Source of the DNA: Parachlorella kessleri
Lineage: Eukaryota; Chlorophyta; Trebouxiophyceae; Chlorellales; Chlorellaceae
Length of the DNA: 25,527 nt
Direction: 5' to 3'
Assembly (NCBI GenBank): GCA_001598975.1
Contig: BBXU01002776.1
Span: 1-25,527, forward strand
A program made the position numbers and the translations under genes. A model generated the notes under the pieces. It ran no database searches and was not told the origin of the DNA. It was given only the letters and a program-made list of their open reading frames with translations. This document shows, in pieces, positions 20,601 to 25,527 of this stretch (its first letter is position 1; each line of letters starts with the position of its first letter).

Positions 20601-21374
20601 CATGCTCATCGCAATACAGGATATTCCAGATGGACCACGTCATTGTTGCTGCTGACATTTTTCCGTAAACCTGCACCGACAAGCAAGCCTGAAGCGGCCT
20701 TAGCTACGGCAAGTACGACGGCTGCCAGAAGGCCTTCACACACAGAAAAGCAAGCCCCAGCAAATGCATGGCTGCCAGTTGCTCTATCACCAGTCTTACC
20801 TGTGCAGCCCCAGGCAGCGCTCATCCAGCACCACATAGACACAGTCGCCAACATGCAGCACGTCGCCGTCGCCGCGGTCTATCTCTTGTAGCACCCTCCG
20901 CCTACCCTTCCTAGCCGTGCTGCTGCTACCCCTGCCGGCAGGCTGCTGCACGCCTCGGGCGGTGGCTGCTGAGCCCTTCACTGCTTTGACTACGGTGCCC
21001 GGCCCGGCAGGTTTCTGCTTCTGTTTCTGATGAGTTGGCGGCGACGATACCTGCTGTGGTTTTGTTCCCGCTGCTATGCGCTCTGATTTGCGTGGGGCGG
21101 AAGCACGACGCGTGATACGCCTGTCGCTGGGCAGGCCTGAGAGTCCACGAGTGGCAACCAGGCCAGTGCTTTTACCGCCCTTCCCAGGCTGCAGTGGCAC
21201 ATACGCGCTGCTTGCTGAGTTGGGTGAAGCTCTCTGTAGGGACAGTAGGGAACAGCCCAACCAAGGCCTCACCTGCTTGGCTGCAAAGTCTAGTTTGGTC
21301 TGCTTCATCGCTGTTGGCCCCTCCGTCTCTTTACGCTTGGAGGGCGATAACTTGGAAGCTGTACTGCGCGTCAT
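14650..21374 (-). CDS. ORC1: Origin recognition complex subunit 1 with BAH and PHD domains, complete
   Basis: The AAA+ ATPase subunit of ORC, which binds origins and, with CDC6, loads MCM helicase. Sixteen exons: 21374-20800, 20561-20420, 20029-19832, 19539-19369, 19074-18991, 18801-18691, 18419-18206, 17887-17697, 17400-17254, 16987-16875, 16604-16428, 16125-15984, 15786-15659, 15363-15294, 15021-14952, 14768-14650; 883 aa. The N-terminus is basic and disordered with a PSKRKE nuclear signal. A BAH region starts at HVGDCVYVV, is interrupted by a PHD finger (Cys202, 205, 218, 221, His226, Cys229, 244, 247) and resumes through [13 protein letters not shown], the plant ORC1 layout. The ATPase has Walker A GIPGTGKT (511-518), Walker B VLVDEMD (598-604), sensor 1 Asn635 in [10 protein letters not shown] and a sensor 2 GDVRR motif (Arg700). 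A winged helix with AAIQEMF and RIILCDPG ends the protein. All phases agree. Intron 9 has a GC donor (CAG|GCAAGT). The exon 6 acceptor is the weakest call. An optional 84-nt intron (21189-21272) may lie in exon 1. Confidence 0.95.
21189..21272 (-). other. Possible 84-nt optional intron in ORC1 exon 1
   Basis: In the gene's direction the segment begins CAG|GTGAGG, a strong donor, and ends CCACTGCAG, a strong acceptor. It is 28 codons long with no stop, so reading through and splicing both keep the frame. The 28 residues it would encode are more hydrophobic than the basic, disordered sequence around them, which favours splicing. Confidence 0.45.
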
Positions 21375-21712
21375 TTCCTGTGGCCTAAGCAGACCGATAA
21401 ATAGCTCGCTCACTGATTGATCAATTGTCTCGGCCTACGGGCAGTCTGATGCCGTCAGTGGCTCCCAGACACTTCGTACTTATGCAGTGCACACTAATAT
21501 TCATGTGGAGGGCAATATCTTAAGGGTGGTGGGGGACAAATGCCAGGATGACAATTTGAAAAATCTTGGAGGGAAGGGTGGCCAGGCTGGCACCGACACC
21601 CTGATCACACTTCCAAACTTAACACTGAAGGTAAGAAAGAGACCCTGCTGCAATTTACTCGGAGTTCTGCGCACTTGCAGCTGTCCTGGGCGCATGATCG
21701 CTCGTATATCGT
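21375..21712. promoter_or_regulatory. Divergent promoter region, ORC1 and ARID genes
   Basis: The start codons of ORC1 (21374, minus) and the ARID protein (21713, plus) are 338 bp apart. I looked for an E2F-type TTTSSCGC box, expected for a replication gene, and saw none. On the plus side there are two tiny upstream frames (ATGs at about 21540 and 21549) and an out-of-frame ATG at 21694. A possible short 5' UTR intron has donor GTAAGA at 21630 and acceptor near 21680. These would matter only if transcription starts upstream of them. Confidence 0.5.
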
Positions 21713-24700
21713 ATGGAAGTTGGGGAAGAGCAGTTCCACACAGCGTACAAGGCGTACCTGAAGAGCCAGGGTCTGTCTATCGACTCGGTCAAATTCAGCG
21801 TTACTATCGGCGGCCAGGTAAAGATGCTGCCAAATCCACGCCCGACCTAGACTTACTCGCTGGTGGCAATAGACTCACCGCCCCTGCTTTCTCACAACGT
21901 TATTCCAGACGCATTCCACATTCACAAGCTGCTAAACCCAGATATGCAGGACTAGTCTTTGAGGTAACCCATGCTTGGCTAGGTGCGCTGCAGGCCGACT
22001 TGTACAAGGCATATACTTACGCCCGTAAGTATGGGGGCTTCCATGGTGTTGACAAGGCCAAGCGCTGGCGGGATATGGCCAGTACCCTGGGAGCGAATAT
22101 GACCACCAGCGTCAGCAGCAGCATCAAGGCCACATATGACAAGCTACTGCGCCCCTTTGAGGAGTGGTAGGTGAAGCGAAGTGAGGTGTGTAGGGTGCTG
22201 CCAGGCCGTGTTGTCCTGCTCTGTATGCTTTTTTGAAAACCCAAATGGTGCGACAGCCTGCTTGCAGCCTTTCGCCTGAAGGGCATCCGCAACTGTGCCA
22301 GAGGCCATGCAAACCCCCTGCCGGAGCAAGTGCTTGCAGGCTGGAAGAGCACCCAATGGACCAGGGTGACACACCCGGTTGGGAGCAGGGCCAAGGGCAG
22401 CCAGCACTGCTGGCGCCGCCCAGAAACTGGCCCGCCAACACCTTGCCCTGGCCCCTGCGCGCCAGCTCTCGCGAGGCTGGGGGCCTACACCCTGCCCACC
22501 CTAGCGGTGCCCCCTTCCACCAAGGCACCCGGCTGTCACCTGCCCCTGGACCTGGCTCGGCTCCGCTGCTGTCCCCTCAGCTGGCAGCGCCTGGGGAATG
22601 GGGGGCACCTCAGGCTCCAGGTGGGGTTGGGGGCCCGCCAGGCTTGGCCAGCTTTGCGGATGGGATTGGCAGGCAGATGCCGCTTCTGCAGGAGGCTTCC
22701 CAGGGCCCCCGCCAGCCCTCCTCGCTGCCTAATGGCGGCTTGCTGCAGCAGGCCAGGAAACGCAAAGCTGAGGAGCTGGGGCCTGGGACTGGGCACCCCT
22801 CGCAGGGGCAGCAGCCCGAGCTGCAGCAGCAACCGCAGCGGCAGCCAACGACGGAGGTAGTGGGGGCGGCGCAGCTGACGAAGAACGCAGCTCCAGCCGC
22901 GATACGCGCAGCAGCAGCAACCGGCTCAGCGGGCCCTCGGGGGGACGGCGGCGGCGGGGGCGGGCAAGGGCTGCTGCAAGAGCGGTTGCTGGGGGAGCTG
23001 CTGCCCAGCCAGGGGCCGGTGCTGCAGGTGGCCAGCAGCCTGCTGGAGGAGCAGGTGAGGGAGGCGAGCGAGTGCTCTTGGGCTGGGCTGGGCTGGGCTG
23101 GGAGAGCCTGTAAGGCCGGGGTTGGGTGGGGACTCTTGTGCAAAGGGGCACGGGCCTGCAGAGCAGTTGTTGCTTCAACTGGCCATGCCTATGCCTGGCT
23201 GGTCTGCCATCAGGTTGGCTCGTCTCCGCAGCAGGGGTGCATGCCTTCCCTTGGTCTTTACTAGTGCCGGTGTGGGGTGGAGCTGGTGCGCTCCCAGGCG
23301 GTGGGTGGGTGGGTGGGTGGGTCAGCTTGTGGAGGCCTGTGCGGTGCAGGGCGAGCGCGTGGTCGGAGCGCTGCGCAGCGGTATCCCTAGCCAGGAGAGC
23401 TGGGCGCTGAACGCCCTGGGCCTCCTGTCTTTCCACCACCCCATTCTGCTGCCAAACCTCCCTGGACTGGTGGAAGCCCTGGTCAAGGTGGGCGGGCAAG
23501 TGGGCAAACTATGCACTTGAGGTCAGACGGAAACGGCAGCAGGTCGGCTTCAATTAGCGCGCCCAGTGCCCAGACTCATGCAGCAGTCCGCACCATAGGA
23601 ACGTGCAGCAATCTGCAGGTTTTCTCCGTCTGCGTGTTGTATATGGTGGGATGCACCCCCCAAGTGCAACCCCCCTTGCCGCCGTGCCTTCGCGGAGCAG
23701 TCCCTGCGCACACATTCCTAAGACAGCGTTGTAAAGCGGCACCCATTGCTCGTTGCAGCTGCTGTGGCGCGGCTTCCCGCCAGCCGCACCCCTGGCAGCA
23801 CCCAATGGGCCCCAGCTGCTGCCGCCTCCTCCTTGCTCCACATCACCTAGCGCTCCTGGCCAACCCTACCCTGCAGCAGCAGCAGCAGCAGCAACACCAG
23901 GGCTTGCGTGCGCCGAAGCCCTGGAGCGCTGGAGCCACCTGTTTCCTTGCCACCCTCAGCTGGAGTACAGGGCTCAGGCAGCGGCGGCAGCAGCTCAGGT
24001 CCTCTTCAACGCGGCGGCAGCGGTCGAGGCCAACGCGGCGGTGCTGCTGACAGCGCCGTGCCTGCAGTGCTGGATACACATCCTGCAGGCAAGGGCCTGA
24101 TGCATGTGCCCTGAAAACGTGTGGACGACTCCCATGCTGGGTGTTAGCCTGTCTGTGGGAGTTGTTCTGCAACAACTGGAAGGCTTGGCATGTGCAGTCC
24201 CATGTGTCTTGTAGGCTGCTGCTGCTCCTCCTTGAATTGCGCTGAGATCCTGCTCAGCTGCAGTCAACTGTGACGGGAAGCTGCTTAGCCTGCGATAGCG
24301 CTCCCTCAGCGCTGCTCTCTGCGCCATGCTGGCAGGGAAGCAACAGTGATTTACAGTCGGGCATGTTGAGTGGGTGGTGCCCATGCAGGCCGCCCACAGC
24401 ATGTATGACCACCCTCCCGGCGGCACGGCCCAGGTCCAGCTGCGCTGGCAGTGCCAGCAGCCCTTCTTGCAAGAAGCTGCCCTCAGCGTGCTACACATGC
24501 TGGAGCGACTGGCGCCCCATGTCGCCTTGCCACAACCGCTCCAAGATGAGCAGCAGCGGCAGGAGCAGCGGCAGCAGCAGCAGCAGCAGAAAGAGCTTGG
24601 CAGTGCTGCAGGCAAGGGGGCAGCTGCTGCCGACGTCATGCTGCGCCTGCTGCCCGGCGTGGTGGCACTCGTGGCGCCCGGCCGCCCGCTGCTGCCGCTG

Positions 24701-25464
24701 CAGCTGTGCTGCGCCGCGCTGGACACCCTCAACGCCTGGGCGGCTGCCGGCACAGCCAATGCAGCCGCTGTCCAGGCCTGCTGCACGCCTGGCAACCTGC
24801 AGCTGCTGCGGAACATGGCGGAGCTGCTGGCCTGCCCGTTTGATGACATCAGGTGGGCCTTGGGGTGGACAGGCCCCACCCCTAGCTAGCCACCCGGCCG
24901 GCCACAGCTGCCAGCGAGGCTGCAGGGTGGTGTGGGCCTGGTGCGCCAGGCAAGCAGCTGTTCCAGTGCATGTGTATACCCCGGCACAGCCCCGCAGAGT
25001 TGCCACCCGTCGCATCAACATACCTTGCTGTGCAACCTGGGCAGGAGCAGCATCCTAGGACGCATCGGGTAGGCATACTAGGTTCCATGCAATGGCACGC
25101 CCCGGCCTGCAATGACTATTGCTAGGGGAAGCGGATGGTGGTGGGTGGGTTGTACTGCCAGGCGGTGCGTGTGGTGGGTGGCCGCCAGTCTGAGCTGGCT
25201 GGGCGGTGAGTTTGTTTATACTATTATTTGTCCTGTGCATGTTCTGAGTGCAGGGTCCAGGCTGAGGAGCAGCTGGAGGAGGAGGGCGGCTTCCCAGAGG
25301 GCCCCGACATGCTGGGCGGCGGCGTGGTCGGCGGCCGCGGCGGCATGGACGGCGGCGGCGGTGGCAGCCCCGGGTCCGAGGATGGTGGCAGCGGGCTGCG
25401 AGAGGTGTGCATCGACATGGCCACCATCATCAAGCAAGTGCGGCTGCTGGCAAGCGCCATGCAG
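21713..25464 (+). CDS. ARID-domain protein, likely SWI/SNF (BAF250/ARID-type) subunit, partial
   Basis: A predicted DNA-binding subunit of a SWI/SNF chromatin remodeller. Exons: 21713-21817, 21994-22166, 22268-23054, 23350-23487, 23759-24088, 24389-24852, 25254-25464, then off the right edge; 736 codons so far. Residues 8-92 are an ARID domain: a first helix (FHTAYKAYLKSQG), TIGGQ, ADLYKAYTYARKYGGFHGV, then KRWRDMA, and the closing helix ending LLRPFEE. A Pro/Gly/Gln-rich disordered stretch with a KRK nuclear signal fills exon 3. Exons 4-6 give Leu/Ala-rich helices; GALRSGIPSQESWALNALGLLSF resembles the LLSGLPNEV...ALN motif of ARID1/ARID2 C-terminal regions. Phases are 0, 2, 0, 0, 0, 2, and the final donor (GTTAGT, 25465) is phase 0. 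Intron 5 uses a GC donor (CAG|GCAAGG at 24089). The ATG at 21713 follows an in-frame stop and lies only seven codons before the domain. The exon 3 acceptor and any small exon between 24853 and 25253 are uncertain. ARID is firm; the SWI/SNF role is inferred. Confidence 0.82.
23087..23102 (+). repeat. (GGGCT) short tandem repeat
   Basis: About four copies of a GGGCT pentamer lie shortly after the donor of ARID gene intron 3. This is simple sequence with no evident role beyond its G-triplets. Confidence 0.6.
23303..23321 (+). repeat. G-quadruplex candidate, five G3 runs with T loops
   Basis: Five GGG runs separated by single T bases on the sense strand, 28 nt before the exon 4 acceptor of the ARID gene. 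Four G3 runs with one-base loops are the most stable kind of parallel quadruplex, so the pre-mRNA could fold here, next to the branch point and acceptor. Confidence 0.85.
24541..24594 (+). repeat. CAG-rich triplet tract coding poly-Gln
   Basis: Inside ARID gene exon 6, imperfect CAG/CGG triplets encode a Gln-rich run with interspersed Glu and Arg, ending in six consecutive Gln. It splits two Leu-rich helical blocks and is probably a disordered loop of variable length. Confidence 0.8.
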
Positions 25465-25527
25465 GTTAGTGAGCGGGCGGGCGGGGGCCCGGCTGCCGGG
25501 GCAAGGTCACTGCCACGGACCTGGCCT

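Noticed and set aside
21882..21960. Possible extra exon in ARID gene intron 1 (acceptor TTATTCCAG, possible donor GTAACC)
   Set aside because: In the required phase it meets a stop codon, and inserting it would split the ARID core between TIGGQ and ADLYKAY.
22610..23499. Long minus-strand frames opposite the ARID gene
   Set aside because: Complement of Gln/Gly/Pro-rich coding sequence; Pro/Ala/Arg repeats only, no start context or splice logic.
25127..25207. Possible small exon between TACTGCCAG and GGCG|GTGAGT in the ARID gene
   Set aside because: Its length does not carry the required phase 2 to the next exon at 25254, and the translation is not ARID-family-like. Kept only as an uncertainty in the gene model.

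Overview
The window is nuclear DNA of a photosynthetic eukaryote, most likely a chlorophyte green alga. The evidence is split genes with many short GT-AG (and some GC-AG) introns, GC-rich coding sequence with Gln/Ala/Gly homopolymers, a chorismate synthase with a plastid-type leader, a pyruvate phosphate dikinase, and an ORC1 of plant architecture (PHD finger inserted in the BAH region). I cannot name the species from the sequence.

Layout, left to right. (1) 69-631, minus: first exons of pyruvate, phosphate dikinase (PPDK), leaving the window at the left edge. (2) 632-2219: no gene recognised; it holds the PPDK upstream region and the 3' end region of the next gene. (3) 2220-5314, minus: complete chorismate synthase, 6 exons, 445 aa. 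(4) 5315-6254: spacer. (5) 6255-8408, minus: complete zinc-ribbon plus RING-H2 E3 ligase of the RNF126/RNF115 type, 4 exons, 468 aa. (6) 8409-8799: divergent promoter. (7) 8800-13776, plus: J-domain protein with a mitochondrial-like presequence, a PFWLF-containing N-terminal domain, one or two membrane segments and a C-terminal J domain, 12 exons, 577 aa. (8) 13777-14649: convergent 3' spacer. (9) 14650-21374, minus: complete ORC1, 16 exons, about 883 aa. (10) 21375-21712: second divergent promoter. (11) 21713 to beyond the right edge, plus: ARID-domain protein with a downstream helical-repeat-like region, probably a SWI/SNF (BAF250/ARID-type) subunit.

The gene models were built by joining exons so that splice phase, reading frame and family motifs all agree across each junction. 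No operon logic applies. The two head-to-head pairs (RING ligase with J-domain protein, ORC1 with ARID protein) are the only arrangements that suggest shared regulation. ORC1 and the ARID protein are both chromatin/replication proteins.

The most notable signals are: four GC-AG introns among about 44 splice donors; an intron of the RING gene bounded by a 16-bp exact direct repeat; a 54-bp in-frame tandem duplication that copies a splice donor in the J-domain gene; stop-free introns of length 3n in PPDK and ORC1; a 17-copy tetranucleotide repeat just before a splice acceptor; and a strong G-quadruplex candidate just before another. I found no mobile element, CRISPR array, tRNA or rRNA.
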